Below are positions 10,285 to 22,828 of a DNA stretch of 64,000 nt, one piece after another; the first letter of the stretch is position 1; every line of letters starts with the position of its first letter. Origin of the DNA: Eimeria necatrix (Eukaryota; Apicomplexa; Conoidasida; Eucoccidiorida; Eimeriidae); the NCBI RefSeq assembly GCF_000499385.1, contig NW_013654790.1, positions 162,891 through 226,890 on the forward strand, in the 5' to 3' direction. The position numbers and the translations under genes were made by a program. The notes beneath the pieces were generated by a model. That model was given only the letters and a program-made list of their open reading frames with translations, was not told the DNA's origin and did no database searches.

Positions 10285-13200
10285 AGTAAGATGCGAGCTA
10301 ATGCGTTTGCTTGTCAGTCTGCACTGGCGCCACTGTAAGCACAAAGGGAGGGAATCGCGAAAGCTGTCCAGCTGAAATTGAACACTGTAGCAAATGAGAC
10401 AGAAGATAGAGGAAGGCAGCATTCCTGGTGCACTCATTTCGGCATTCACAAATAGCGTCCATACTGTGCATGCTATGCATTTACGACTGAGGATACCCTT
10501 AGCCAGGTCATAAGCTGCCTCCGCGACTACTGCTTGTATTGTTGCTGCTGTTTGGAGGTGGCTGTGAAAAAGAACGCCCAAGCGCCACGGTATCTCTCTC
10601 TCTCTCTCTGTGTGTGTGTGCGTGCGTGCATGTGCGTGTGTTTTGCCCTCACCTTTTTTTCTGGCTATGTTTCACTCCCTCTCTATTTTTTCAGCTGGAT
10701 CTCCAAGAATGTTTAAGCAAATGCCCTTTTATGGGCTGGTTTATTTGGATTTGATTGTGTTAATGTGCTCTGTATCACAATGCCGAATTGGGATCTCGTT
10801 CCAGGCACGCCTAAACACACTTCAGGCTTCAAGGGTTGGATTAGAATTTATGGAGGCAGAGGGCTGCACTAGTAAGCTGGCCGCAAACAGGAGCAGCAGC
10901 AACGCAGTTTGCTGTTGGTACTGCTATGACTCCTCTTTGAAGGAAACAGCAGGAATTTAATTTTTTTTGTTTTTTGTCGCTAGTGATCCTTCCGTTGCTT
11001 ATGTAATTCCTCAGCCTAGCTGCGAACCCCGCGGAGCCCGATACGCATAAAATAAACAACACTAGTGCAACTAAGAAAAGAATGGATCAAATATGTTTGA
11101 TGGAAGGGGCCCATGATGACCATAGACAGAAGGGCTTGCCCACGTGACAGCAAAAGAAAGGCTGGCACCGTCGCTAGGCAAAGCAACAGGGATAAACTGT
11201 GGCTTCGTCGCTCCCCTGGGCGTCAGTGCCCAGAAGCTTCTACACCGTCAGCACTTTCGGAATAGGTATGAGCGCTAACCGCCTTGAGGCTGCCACGCAG
11301 GGGGTTTGCACCCTCAGTGGCGACCCCTGCCCACGGAATTGCCTCTGGCGTCTTGCATTCTGTTTCTCTGGGCGCTTGGGACACTTCCCTGGAAGTTAAT
11401 TTCCCAAACATACTCTCTAGCCAACAGTGGCTCATGAAACAAACTAATGGTGATGACGTGAGGACGTTTTGTCAGCGGTGCATTGTTGGCTTCTTCTGTT
11501 CCTCTCATGCTTGCAAGGCGAGGATGATAGGGCCCCAGCAACTCTAGATTTAGATACCTTACTGAGGCATCTCTAGGCACCCTTATACACTGTAGGATAT
11601 CCGAGTCATGCTGTTGTTGCCTCAGGAGATAGGTTAATTGTTTGCCTAAACCAGCAGCAGGCTACTGAGAACTTTGGCCCTATATGCCATACTTTTGTCA
11701 CGCTAGGGTAGCTACGTGCTTAGCTGGCCGGAGGACGTCTTAAATAGTTGTTATCTTGCAGCTATCTTACTGAAGGTGAGGCATTTTAAGCTTGTCGGAC
11801 CTCTTTCCAGCTAACTAAAATTAGCGGCAGCTTAAACGTTGTGACCAAAGAAGACAAATATTGGCCGAAGCTCATCCTTGCTGTCAATTGCTTTACGGGC
11901 AGCACAAAGGCTGCGATTAGTGGCGGCAAAAATGGTCCAAACCACATCCTTGTTGTCGGTTTTGCATTACAGGTAAGGGAATGTTCAACAGGGGACCTTT
12001 TTCCAGCACTCTGTTCTCTTTTGTCAACTTAATGTATTCGAAATATTGGCCTTGAAAAACTAGGTCTGCTAATGCCCCGCTTCATCTCTTATTTGAATCA
12101 AAGTGCAAACTAGGAGATTCTTCCAGTATTGGTGCTGTACCCAAGAGGCCCAAAGCTCGTCGGAATATTTCCAACTACCAGGGCATGAATGATATCAAGT
12201 AGGACAAACGCGCTCGAAGAACTCGAAGTCGAGGAGAAACGGTAAGCTCATAGCTACATCGCTTCATTTATAAAGAAGTTTAGGAGCTTTAAGAGGGGAT
12301 CAGGCGCCAGTTTACACTTTGGGTTTCCTGGCTTGCGCCCCTAGCTCTGCGCTGTGCTCGTTGTGGCTAGCGAAGGTTTACCGTAGTTAGAGCCATTTGC
12401 AGACACCCGCTCTGAAGTCTGTGAGCGGTGAGTGTCTTAGCTGCTAGATTTCTAAATTGAAGTAGGCACAACTGCTGGTACCGGCTCCACCAAAGCATTG
12501 GTGCTATTGCAGCGAAGCAGCGGCTCCACGAGCCTGTGCCGTACCGCAGCTGCATCAAACATGTTTTGAACGTAATGACCGCCGTTCAATTGCGTGAAGA
12601 TGATTTTTTGAGGACTGGTTTGGCTAGCTTTGGCTAGCTGCGGCGATCTGCCAACAAGGGCCCGATATTTGCCGTTTAATATAGGAGCTGCTCTACAATG
12701 CATAGTCCGCATGCTGCCATTCAAACTGTAGCGACGAGCACCGAGCAAGAATAAGGGGAGATGCGATTAAAGTGAAATGGAACATATTAAAAATATCACT
12801 GGAGTATACTAATAATTCATTAGAAAGCCCCACTGCTGCCGCTCCAGGTGCTCCTACTGCTGACGGGGCCCTGTCACACGGCAGCAGTTCTTAAGTTTCT
12901 CCTGTTAAACTGCCCGAATGAATCATTGGGTGGCGTCCTTTCTTTAAGTATGCATTTGTATTCAATTTTTATGAATCTGCTTTTGCTTCTGTTCCTCCTA
13001 TTGTGCGTCTGTGGGTCAGCATCAGCTGCTAGTGGGGGGCCCCCGCTCATTTGCGTGCAGCGGTTGAAAATGCAGCACTTCACGTCAAACGATCTTCTTC
13101 TATTTTGCAACTTCATCTAAGGCTCAACTCTGCATAAGGGTAGCTGAGCAGCTATTTCGCGGACGCATCTTCATCCAGGCTGCAGCTTAGGATTCTGTCT

Positions 13201-13440
13201 GCGAGGCCACCGTCCTCTGTCGTCAAACTGGTGCTGCAGCTGCTGCTGCTGAAGCCGCGCTTCCCTCTAACGCATGAACCTCACTCCCGCTGAACTTCTC
13301 TGAGCGTCTCTTGGCCCTCTCCTCTACACATCGCTCTCCGCAGCTGCAGCTCCTGCGCGTACTTGCAAGAGCAGTAGCTTCACCACTGTTGCCCCTTCCC
13401 TACACAGCCGTGCGTGCATTTTTCATTGACTCAGAGAGAA
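10285..13440. other. Long intergenic spacer
   Basis: About 3.1 kb without a supported gene. It contains a TC/TG microsatellite near 10591-10634 and otherwise unique, mixed-composition sequence with no long frame and no recognised RNA gene. The 3' UTR of the helical-repeat gene and the promoter of the WBP2-like gene should lie at its ends. Confidence 0.5.
10591..10634. repeat. TC/TG microsatellite
   Basis: A run of TC dinucleotides passes directly into TG dinucleotides and ends in GTGCGTGCGTG. Confidence 0.8.
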
Positions 13441-14610
13441 ATGGCTCTGAACCCAGTCTTAGCCGAGGACGGCTCTGGGAAGCTGTTTCCGCTTCCAGCA
13501 GCGGGTGAGATATTCTTCTTGCGGCGGGACAACATCGGTTTTCGACTGCGCGGCCCTGGCGCAAATCTGAAAGGCAGCGGCTGCTTTTTCTTGAGCAGCA
13601 GCCGAATCGTGTTTCTGCGGGCAGGGAAGGTGGAGAGCCACGGCAGCAGCTTCTCCTCCTGCGAGCTGCCGCTGCACCTGATGCCGCAGGCGCAGTTCAA
13701 GCAGCCCATCTTCGGGGCGAACTACCTTGAGGGCCAAGTACATCCCAAGCAAGAAGCGGAAAACCCTATTCAAGGCACCAGCACTTTCACCCTCACTTTC
13801 AATGCGGGCGGCTGCGGCACATTCATTAATGTGTTCTTCAGGCTATGGAAAAACGCACTCAGCCACCAACAGCCAGACAACTCCCTGCTGCAGCAGCTGC
13901 ACCTGGGCGCCGGAGCAGCATTCGTGGACCCAAGCGATCCTTCTGTGGTCTACGTCACGCAGCCGCAACCAGCGAACCAGCCGGGGCAGCAGCAACAAAT
14001 GCCTCCATACTGGCAGCAGCAGCAGCAGCCGCCGCCCTACCCGCCGCAGCAACAGCAGCAACCGCCCTATTTGCCTCCGCAGCAACAGCCGCCCCACGCG
14101 CCTCTGCAGCAGCAGCAACCTCCTTTTGCCCCCCAGCAGCAGCTGCAACCACCAGCGTGGGGGCAGCCGACGCCACAGCAGTACCCGCAGCCATACGGAG
14201 CTCCGCAGCAGCAGCAGCCCGCACCTCAGGGGCAGCCGCCCATGTCTCCGTACTACCAGCAGCCGCAGCCGTGGCAGCAGCCCCCACCGTTTCCTCAAGG
14301 ACAGCAGGCGTGGCAGCAACAGCCTTACTGGCAGCAGCCCCAGCAGCAGCAGCAACCACAGCCGCAGCCGTACTGGCAGCAGCCCCAGCAACAACAGCCA
14401 CCACAGCCTCATCAGCAGCCGTACTGGCAGCAGCCCCAGCAGCAGCAGCAACCGCCTCCACATCAGCAGCCGCAGCAGCAGGCACAGGCGCAGCAGCAGC
14501 AGCCGCAGGCGCAGCAGCAGCAGCCGCAGGCGCAGCAGCAGCAGCCACAGGCTCCAACTTTCCCAGAGGAGCCCGCTCGAACAAATGCTCCAGCGCCATC
14601 TTTAATATGA
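13441..14610 (+). CDS. WBP2-like protein: GRAM domain plus Pro/Gln-rich PPxY tail
   Basis: A 389-residue single-exon protein. The start MALN at 13441 is chosen over an upstream in-frame codon because WBP2 proteins begin MALN. Residues 1-150 resemble the PH-like GRAM domain of WW-domain-binding protein 2: a beta-rich segment with SSRIVFLRAGK, then the hallmark FKQPIFGANYLEG, then STFTLTFNAGGCGTFINVFFRLW. The C-terminal 220 residues are Pro/Gln-rich, with one PPPY (a WW-domain ligand) and several PPY cores and repeated QPYWQQPQQQ units. In animals WBP2 links WW proteins to transcription and signalling; the role in parasites is unknown to me. The Q/P tail is coded by CAG/CCG arrays like those of its neighbours. 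It converges with the RBMX2 gene downstream. Confidence 0.85.
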   Translation: MALNPVLAEDGSGKLFPLPAAGEIFFLRRDNIGFRLRGPGANLKGSGCFFLSSSRIVFLRAGKVESHGSSFSSCELPLHLMPQAQFKQPIFGANYLEGQVHPKQEAENPIQGTSTFTLTFNAGGCGTFINVFFRLWKNALSHQQPDNSLLQQLHLGAGAAFVDPSDPSVVYVTQPQPANQPGQQQQMPPYWQQQQQPPPYPPQQQQQPPYLPPQQQPPHAPLQQQQPPFAPQQQLQPPAWGQPTPQQYPQPYGAPQQQQPAPQGQPPMSPYYQQPQPWQQPPPFPQGQQAWQQQPYWQQPQQQQQPQPQPYWQQPQQQQPPQPHQQPYWQQPQQQQQPPPHQQPQQQAQAQQQQPQAQQQQPQAQQQQPQAPTFPEEPARTNAPAPSLI

Positions 14611-15421
14611 TGGATATTTTCGTTTGTCTTGCACTTCAGCTGCTATAAGCCGTTCATTGTTTTTGCGTGCCTCCCCCGTTTCTACCCCAGTGGCGCTGTT
14701 GTCAGTCACTGAGCTTATCCCTCCTCGATCACTTCAGGCCTTCATTTTTTTCGCATCTTCGCATTCCTTATTGGCCTTTAGTATATTTTGATTTTTCCGT
14801 CCCCGGTAGACTGACGGATACAACTGCTCGATAGCGCCGCCGAACAGGTTCTTGGAGTTTGTTGAAACAGTGCTTTGGCTACGCTCGCCGACAATTACAA
14901 ATTATCGTTGGAGCTGTTACATTTGCTTGCAGTTACTGCTGATTAAAAGTACTTTCGGCGAGTGCCCCTATAGTCGTAGCGGTATCAGGCCAAGAAGGTA
15001 ACTAGTACTTTATATATAATTTATTCTTCAGCAAACGTCTGCAGCTTTCGGCATCACACTGTGACCGCTTATTCGTTTCGTGAGTACGCGAACGCGCACA
15101 TATAAAACACGGGCGAAACCACGAAAAGTACGGGGCTGGGTCTTCCCACAGAGGCAAGACGCCCTAAAACGCCAGTCGGCGGGTGTTCCAGAAACCCACA
15201 AAAAAGCAAATGAAAAGTTGGTGGTTCCAGAGTAAATGTGCTCATAAACAGCTGACAAATAGGAGAGCAATGGGAGTAACCCAGCAGCACACTCTCGGAC
15301 ACAAGCACACGGAAACTAGGGAAGCTGGCGAAAACAGATTAACAACCCCGGAAGAAGATGCAGCACGCGTGGAACGGCAGGGGCAGCTTTTCTGCTCTTC
15401 TGTCCCTGCAGCAAACGCGCT
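14611..15421. other. Convergent 3' spacer
   Basis: No supported gene. It holds the 3' regions of the WBP2-like gene (+) and the RBMX2 gene (-). Confidence 0.5.
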
Positions 15422-17600
15422 CTAGTGTCTCTCTTCGCTTCTGCTTCTTCCACGTTTCCCTCTTTCTCTCTCCTCAGTTGTCCTGCGGTGGTGACCATTT
15501 TCCTTCACGTCATCGTACTCCCTTGCCCCCTTGCTGCCGCTGCTGCAATTGCTTTCTGGGTGCCTCTCTCTCTTGCTGCTGCTGCTTTCTCTGTGTGTCT
15601 CTCTTCTACAGCTGCTGCTTTCTGCATGCCTTTCTTTTCTGCTGCTGCTCCCTTCTGGGTCTATATCTCTCCTGCTGCTGCTGCCTTCAAATTCCCTATC
15701 CCTTCTGCTGGAGCTGCCGCCACGTTCTAGTTTTCTGGGCCTTTCGTTGCTACTATTGCTCCTTTCTCGGCGTTTGCCTTTCTTCCCACTGTCTCTGTCT
15801 CTTCTACTGCTGCTGCGTTCTGTGCTGCTGCTGGTGCTATCTCTTCTGCTTGAGCTGCTGTCGCGTTCGAGCATTCTGGGTGTTCTGCTGCTGCTATTAC
15901 TCCTTTCTCGGCGTTTATCTTTCCTGTCACTGTGCCCTCCCCTTCTACTGCTGCAACGCTCTGTGCTGGTACTGGCACCGCGTGTTCTGCTTCTGCTTCT
16001 GCTGCGGCCTCTCCGCCTCGCCTCCTGCTGCTGTTCTGCATCACTTCCATTTCTCTGATCACGCTCGGATCTGCCATTGCTCTCACTGCGCATATCACGT
16101 TTTTTCGACCGTTTTTTCGCTTCCTTCTTCAATTTCTTTTTCTCCTTTTTCAATTTCTTCTTCAATCGTTTGTCTTCCCGCATCAAATGGTCCACCTCTG
16201 CTTCTGCTTGGGCATTCAACTGCACCAAGAGAGGCCACAGCAGAATGAAACAACGCGGTGGAAAACGCATAGCACAGGGAAGTTCAAACGGTAATGAATG
16301 AAAGCGAAAAGGTAGGGCCAAAGTGACTGAGTCATCACACGAGAAGCACAGATCGAAAACCAGCAAAAGGCATCGAGGTAGTGCGGTATGCAGATCAGGC
16401 TGCGAACACATCTGACTGTGGAAGCGCCGGTTATACGCGAAATGTATACGTGTGGGAAGCTCACATTTGATATCATCAGCTCAAATTCTTCTGCCCACAT
16501 TTCGTCCACATCTTTGCCGCCCTCTGCTGCGCTAGCGAGGGCCTGCCGCCGGCGCTGCTCCTTCAACCTTTCCTGCTGCTGACGAGCCTTGTGCAACTCT
16601 TGCTCTCTCTTTGTGACAAGATACTTGTCAATGCCGGCTCCTTCAGCTCCAGTTGGCTGATAAGGTGTTTCCTGCAGGATATCAACAAAACCAAGACAAC
16701 ATGAGATTCATTGGGCAGAAGGCGAATAGTGGCGACTCATGCACAAGCCTAACATGATTCGCTGGCCAGTGGTTGCCACCACAAGCAAGTGCAGGTGGTG
16801 TTGCTGCTGCTGTTTGAGGGGTCGCTGACTTCTCCATCTTTGCCTGATGTTGGGGGCCGGAAGTTCTTGCAGTGGTCCACCCTAAGGGTCCGCTGCAACA
16901 GCTTCATGCCATTTGCATTGTCTACTGCGAGAATAGTTGACCGCTGGTCTTCGTAACCCAGGAAACCGAAGCCGCGGGGAACCCCTGAAGTGCCGTCACA
17001 AGAATGATCCAGAAGATGGACGGGGCTTGTGTTTGAGCAATGTGGTGCGAACAGCCTACTAAGTTGTCTGCGTCTGCTGATCTGTATAAGTGACGTTTGC
17101 GCTGCATCCACTGAGAGTGAATAAAAAGGGGGGAAATGAGTGAAAATGGGTAAAGGGAGACAAGTAGATGGACTGATTCAATACTTACCTGTCTTCTGAT
17201 CTCTGACTAACACCACGTCAATAGGCTCTCCCCATTGTGAAAAGACGATGGCGACGTCACCTTCGGTGAGGCGAGGATCCAGACCACCTGTTGAAAAAGA
17301 GTGCATGCAGCATTTAATCATATCATAGTGCTGGATTCCGAGATCAAATGTTTAGCCTTCCTCAGTGAACGGCAAGTGACTTGCGCTTGAGCCCTCACCC
17401 GCCCCTTCACTTTCTTTGTTACTCTAAGGATACTTGACGCTCTATACCATCTGTTTATTCGTACTTATGTAAATATAGCATGAGTCTTTGTAATGGTTAT
17501 GCCAGGAGGCTTCTTGGCTGATCCCCAGTCTCAGTTCTTCTGCATTCAGACGCTGGATAGCGTTGATGTTGCTGAAAGCTCCGGTAACACTAAGAGCCAT
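15422..17600 (-). CDS. RBMX2/Ist3 (Snu17) RNA-binding splicing factor
   Basis: RRM protein of the spliceosomal RES complex, associated with the U2 snRNP and Bact complex. Five exons fit in frame and phase: 17465-17600, 17189-17287, 16830-16984, 16465-16671 and 15422-16219, giving 464 residues. Family-specific blocks are clear: [28 protein letters not shown] ahead of the RRM, then [20 protein letters not shown] (RNP2 region), [20 protein letters not shown] (RNP1) and [14 protein letters not shown]. After the RRM come an acidic/basic helix (EEFELMISN), a Lys-rich coil ([11 protein letters not shown]) and a long RS-like tail with SRSRSR and SSSRR units. The tail is far longer than in yeast Ist3 and resembles the human RBMX2 tail. 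Exon 1 is short and its donor (ATAA/GTAC) is weaker than the others. Its start faces the TFIIA gene. Confidence 0.9.
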
Positions 17601-18450
17601 TTTCACAGAAATAAGAGCACAGCGGATTCGAGAAGAGTAGGACACAAAAAGCGGACTTCAAAAAAGTTGTGGTCCCCTTCACCTATTTTCTCATCGTCAG
17701 CAGGCACGCGTGTGGCCTAAATAAGCAAGGTGATGTGGCAACAGCAAATTAGAAGAAAAGAGGAATAGCGACTCAATACGAGCAAGTTTGTAAACACAGA
17801 TGCTACGCCTTGAAGGGCAGGAGGAATAGAGGAGAGGCCATACTCTCCAAAAATCCACAGCCTAAGCTGGGATTTGTTCCAAAAGCAGCTTTGACATTCT
17901 TAAATTCCAGCTTTTCTCTTTTCTCCCACAAAGCTTCTTCAGGAATGTTGGGGCTGCAAAAGTGCTGGCGAAAGAGGCCCTAGGAAAAGTTGGCTGGGGG
18001 GCCCTCGTCTGAAGCTGCCGAGCAGACTTCGGTGGGCTCCACACGTAAAGTCGAGATTTATCTTATTTACAAATATTTAATTGCAAAAAATAGCGTTTTC
18101 AGCAAGGGCTTAGTGCGAGTTTCTTTCGTCTCCCTCTGTAGCTTACCTTCTGCATCCGGCTGTACAGGAGTCGTCCAGTCGTCGCTTCTTCCCACCACCT
18201 CTTAAAAAGCAAATCCTCCTTTTCTGTATTTTGAACTCCATGCCATCTTCTCAAAAGGCACACACGTCACGCATGCATAGCTTTCACTCCACCTAGCGTC
18301 GCTGCGGTTCCCCTTTGCTCCCACCTCCTCTGCTCAGCCCAGTCTCACTGGGTGATACGTTTCGTCTTACGAACAAGCATTTAGCCATAGTTGCGAACAT
18401 TCGAAGCAGCGGCAGGTACAACACCAAGCGCAGCATAAGCGGCAGCAGCA
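17601..18450. promoter_or_regulatory. Divergent promoter region between RBMX2 and TFIIA-L genes
   Basis: An 850-base spacer between two divergent starts. No coding region is supported and no defined motif was recognised; the regulatory role is inferred only from position. Confidence 0.4.
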
Positions 18451-21400
18451 ATGACACAGCAGGCGCCTCAGTCTTTTTTTGGCGAGCCAGGGTTCTCCGA
18501 GACTGCGGACTTGTACGAAGAGGCGATTCAAGGTATTTGCACTTAACTTAGATTTCGCACTAACTCTTCTGATATGATATGCCAGAAATGCCCCCAGTGC
18601 TTGCTCGAACTTCATCTTCTTGCGTGTATATTGGCAGTTCAGGCTGTGTCTTCGGCATGTTGTTTCGTGTTATGCAGCTACAATATCTCAGTGCCAGTTG
18701 CTACAGAACGCCAAAGTGCTCGCGGCCATAGAAAAGGTAATAAATTTTCTCTGTTTTGCCCGGGTGTCTAAATTCGCCCTATGCTTATGTTTGTATCGAG
18801 ATGGAGAGACGGCTTCGTTTTTTTGTCTCGCTCTTGCTTGGCAGAGATTCTATCCCTTGAAAGCACTTTGCTATGTCGATATTTTAGTTTTCTCTTTATG
18901 CATGTGGTAACGTTGACCTTGCGTGCACGAGCAGCCTGCGGGGGTCCTTACAATTTGTGTTCCTTGCTTCCATCTTGTGCTACTCCATCACCCTTTAGTT
19001 GCTTGCCTTTCGTCCCTGCGATTTCGCAATAATTCCGCAAAATATTTGTCGTTTGCCTTTTCTGAGCTTCAGCAATGGCGGCAGTCGCTTAGGAGAAAAC
19101 AGATTGAGCTCTCACGGGCTGCTGCTGCTCGTCAGGTACAGTCTGCTGCCTTTCCAGCTCCTGTTCCTTCTCCTCGGCCTGTTCTCGACCCTTTATTTGC
19201 CTCTTTTTTCTCATCTAATTTGCTGACTTGCTGTTAATTTTTATAATTTCCCTGGTTGTATGTTGGCGAAGGCCCACTTCCACAGCTGCGTGCTGTGGAG
19301 AAGGGGATATTTGCCGCTGCGGCCCTTCTCGTATTTTTGCCGTTTTTCTTTTCTGTTTGCTGTTCTGCTGCTTCGGTCCATCTGTCTCTTCTTTGCATTT
19401 GTTTGTATGTTTTCTCTAAACGGTGTGCGCGTCATTTCTAGCTTGCTTCTTTGAGTCTTTCTTTTAACTCTTTGTGTGTAGGCTCCTCCTCTTGTTTGTC
19501 TGTTTTTGTATGCTGCTGCAGGATGCTGCATCGACAGCAGCAGCAACATCAGAGCCTCAATCGGGAGCATCAGCTTCAAATGCCACTGAGGCACAAAGCA
19601 GTACAAGCGTGCCGAGTGCTCAGTTAGTTCTTAGCTTCAGCGTTGGCAGGATTCTGTGATACATTACTTGTTGGTGCCTTTGCTTAGCTGTGCTTGCGCT
19701 TGTGTCACCCACTGGTTCTGCGTATTTCTCTGCCTCCTTGTGATCTTGCGTGTATGACCTTGTTTTCCTTAATCATTCTTCTTCTTATGTATTGCCTTCC
19801 TCATGTATCCCTATTTTCCATTCTCTGTTTTTTGATTGTCAGGACCTGCTCCAGGGTAACTCTCCCTCTCGAGATTTTTGTCTGTGTTTGTGCCTCTGCA
19901 TGCCTGTACATGCCTGTACTCATGTACTTCTCTGTGCTTTTGTGTCTTCCGTCTATAATAGTCTGAATTTTTGTCACTTTCTTAGCTGCAATTGCCTGTT
20001 CAAGTATGTCGTTTGTTTGATTCTTTGCGTGTGCACCCACGTATAATCTGAAGTCAGCAAAAGTGAAGATTGACAGTGTAATTGCTAGCCCTGTACGCAT
20101 TAAGTGTATTTGCGATTTATTCCACAAGAGAATTTGCAGTCAACTTCTTGCGTCTGTCTTGCAGAAGTGCTGAGGCATCTACGGGGACTGCTGCTCTGCC
20201 AACAGAATCAGGAGAACAAAAGCAGACAGAAGCAGAAGCAGAAGAATCAGGTGTGATTTACAACTTATAGTTGTAAATATGCTCATTTCGTGTATCCGAG
20301 TGCAGCTGCTTCGCCTGTTGTGTACCTGCGTGAGGTTGGCCCTGCTATTCTCTCCGTCCGTCTCGTATCCTTAGGCAGCTCTAGAAAACAAACAGAAGAG
20401 AGATGAACCATTCAGTGCGAAAATGTGTTTTTCGATTTTGCAGATGATGATTTTGCTGATGCGGATATTGACGAGGCAGACGAAGGAGTCAACGCCTTGG
20501 GGCAGAGGCTCGCTGCAGGAGCGGGAGAAACTAACGGCGCTGCTGCTGGAGTTGGTAGTGCTTCTGCTCACCTGGAGGTGAAAAAAGACGTTCAGGAGAA
20601 ACAGCAGAAGCAACAAAGTAATCCTGACAATTCCACTGCGCTGGATGAGAGCGGCAAGTATCACCTCCCTTTGTTCCCTAATCCATCGTCAAGCTATGAG
20701 TTTGTTTCTATGCAACTGATGGGAACTGTATGCCGCTATTTTTCGGCCTCTTGTGTCTTCAGCTTCCCCGCTATGACCTCTTCATTTTCTGCTCTGGTTG
20801 AATTATTGTTGCTCGGGTGTAGCAAACGGCTGCTGGAGTTTGGATATCTACTTCTGTCATTTCGTCTTTGTTTTTTATGAATTCAGCTGCTTGTGTATGC
20901 GATAGAAGACATTCACGATTAATCTCTGCATTTTTTGCCGCTTTTAATATGATTGATTGCTGCAGACGATGACCAAGAGGAAGGGGCCCACCTAACGGTG
21001 GACGATGTGTCCGACTTGGACGATGCGGAACCTCAGACGACAGACGGCATATTTGCGTTTTTTGAAAAGGTAAATTCATCGCACTTTTTTCTGCTTGCAT
21101 TATTCTGCATGTGTGTATTCGTAGGCTGATCCAAATCTCAGGCCCTCTTTTTTCCTGCGCAGACAAAGATTGGCGTACACAGATGCTCACCAATTGCAGC
21201 AGCAGCTGCCGCTGTTTGGTCACTGCTTCTGTGGTACAGGTTGAAAGGGCGGCTGCTGGATCTTCAAGGCGCTGTAGCAAGTGGAAAGTATTGCTTAGAC
21301 ATGGAATTCTCCGGGTGAGTGAGTATTAGGATGCAGACATCTCGAGTGCCATTACCTCGACGCAGGCTAGCTCAGTGCAGTTTAGACACTTTTTGGGCCA

Positions 21401-21573
21401 GTCTAGACTGTTTAAGGTTTTCAATCCTTTTGAGGTTGCATTAAATCAGACTGTTGCCACTTCTGTTTTTGTTGGTTGCCTACGACGGCTGCGCCAATGC
21501 GGAATTTAATTGGCTTTAGGTTGGAGGACGCGAGATTCCCTTTGATAGGGCTACAGGCGAGTTCTCGTTCTGA
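18451..21573 (+). CDS. TFIIA large (alpha/beta) subunit, TOA1-like
   Basis: General transcription factor subunit that stabilises TBP on DNA. Nine small exons fit in phase to 277 residues: 18451-18532, 18678-18736, 19073-19135, 19522-19622, 20165-20250, 20444-20653, 20966-21069, 21240-21314 and 21520-21573. The N-terminal block (LYEEAIQATISQ, then LAAIEKQWRQSL) matches the four-helix-bundle part. A Thr/Ser/Glu-rich linker follows. The C-terminal domain carries the diagnostic acidic DDVSDLDDAEP, then FFEKVERAAAGSSRRCSKWK, VLLRHGILR and GGREIPFDRATGEFSF before the stop, corresponding to the KWK...DGI...NGxDYxF...GExxW pattern of TFIIA. The N-terminal domain is shorter than usual, so an exon could be missing there. 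Intron 6 appears to use a GC donor (GCAAGT). Family call is firm; exact exon edges are inferred. Confidence 0.85.
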
Positions 21574-22828
21574 GCTTGAACTTGCACTGGACGTCTGCCG
21601 AAAGATATTGCGCTCAAGAGCCACAGCTCAAGTGAGAATGAGCTACGCTGGTCTACAGACGGGAAGCCAAGCGGTGAAGACCAGCCCAGTCTCGTCGCAG
21701 TGACAAAGGTCTTGACGGATTGGGTAGCAGAGAAGCGGATGTCGCTTCTAACGTAAAACATTAGGTGGACGTTTGCTTTGTGTGGCGTCCACCAAAAGTT
21801 CTACGTTAGAAGCGACAGCAGAACAGGAACGGCATTTGCCCTTTACCCCTTCCCCGAGGCGAACTTGTGTAGTGGACTGTTCATGAGTGTAGTTGTTGCT
21901 CATAGTAGATACGCATCTGCAGGAATAATGGTAGATGCCGGATCTACAAATCAGCGCAGCGCCGTCTGAAGCAGCTGTGCCCTTGGTGGGGAGCTGCAGT
22001 TCAGAACTGCTGCTGCAGCGTACTGCTGCTGCAGCGTCAGGACTGTTTCTCACTGTGGTTGATTCTACAGTGCGCCTATATTTTTTACGGCATCTCGCGG
22101 TGGTTACTCTGCCTGGTTATCCCTTCACTCGTCCCCACAGAACCACTTGCCTATTCTATCCTTCTGTTGATTAAGCACACTGAACGAATGGTCTTTGGCA
22201 GATAAGCTGCATCTGAATGGCGTGAATAGCTGTAGACGTTCAGCTCGAAACCTCCTTAATCGTGCATAAAATTTATTTCGTATTTGCGTTGTAGAGGAGC
22301 TAGAGATGGCGATAAAAGCAAGCTATGGGGTGTAACGACCCCACAACAGAAAGTAAAGGAACCCTTATTGTAAAGCATAGTCGCATCTGGCCATTGTGTA
22401 TTTCTCTACCACATTTTGTCGGCTTTTGAGACGAATATGAATCCTACCGTATTCGACTTCGAGTGCTCAAATGCAAATGAGTAATACAGAAGTGCTACGT
22501 GCACACAAACTGTGCGCAGACAAATCCCCAGGTGCATGCACATCTCATACGCGCCTGTGCAACTCCTGAAGAAGCGATAGTACCCTTTCCTGCCTGTTTT
22601 GAAGTCGATGCAACTCCGTAAAGCCCTCTTTCTCCCTGGGGGCACATCTCCACAGTGTCGCAGCCGCAGCGCAGCGTGTTTGTACGCCCCAGGCGGCCCT
22701 CAAGTGTACAGGGGGCTCTTTAGATGCACTGTATCAGAAACCGTTGTATGCTTTGTTCCGTTCAGCCTTCGAAATGCTGCTGCGATGTACGGTTACTGCT
22801 GTGGTCTAAACTTATTGCTGCTGCGGTG
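21574..22828. other. Convergent spacer
   Basis: No supported gene. A few CTGCTGCAGCGT units lie near 22000-22040; otherwise unique sequence. Confidence 0.5.

Noticed and set aside
15422..16411. Stand-alone Arg/Ser-rich protein starting at 16411
   Set aside because: Phase-compatible splice sites join this frame from 16219 onward to upstream RRM exons; it is the RS tail of the RBMX2-like gene.
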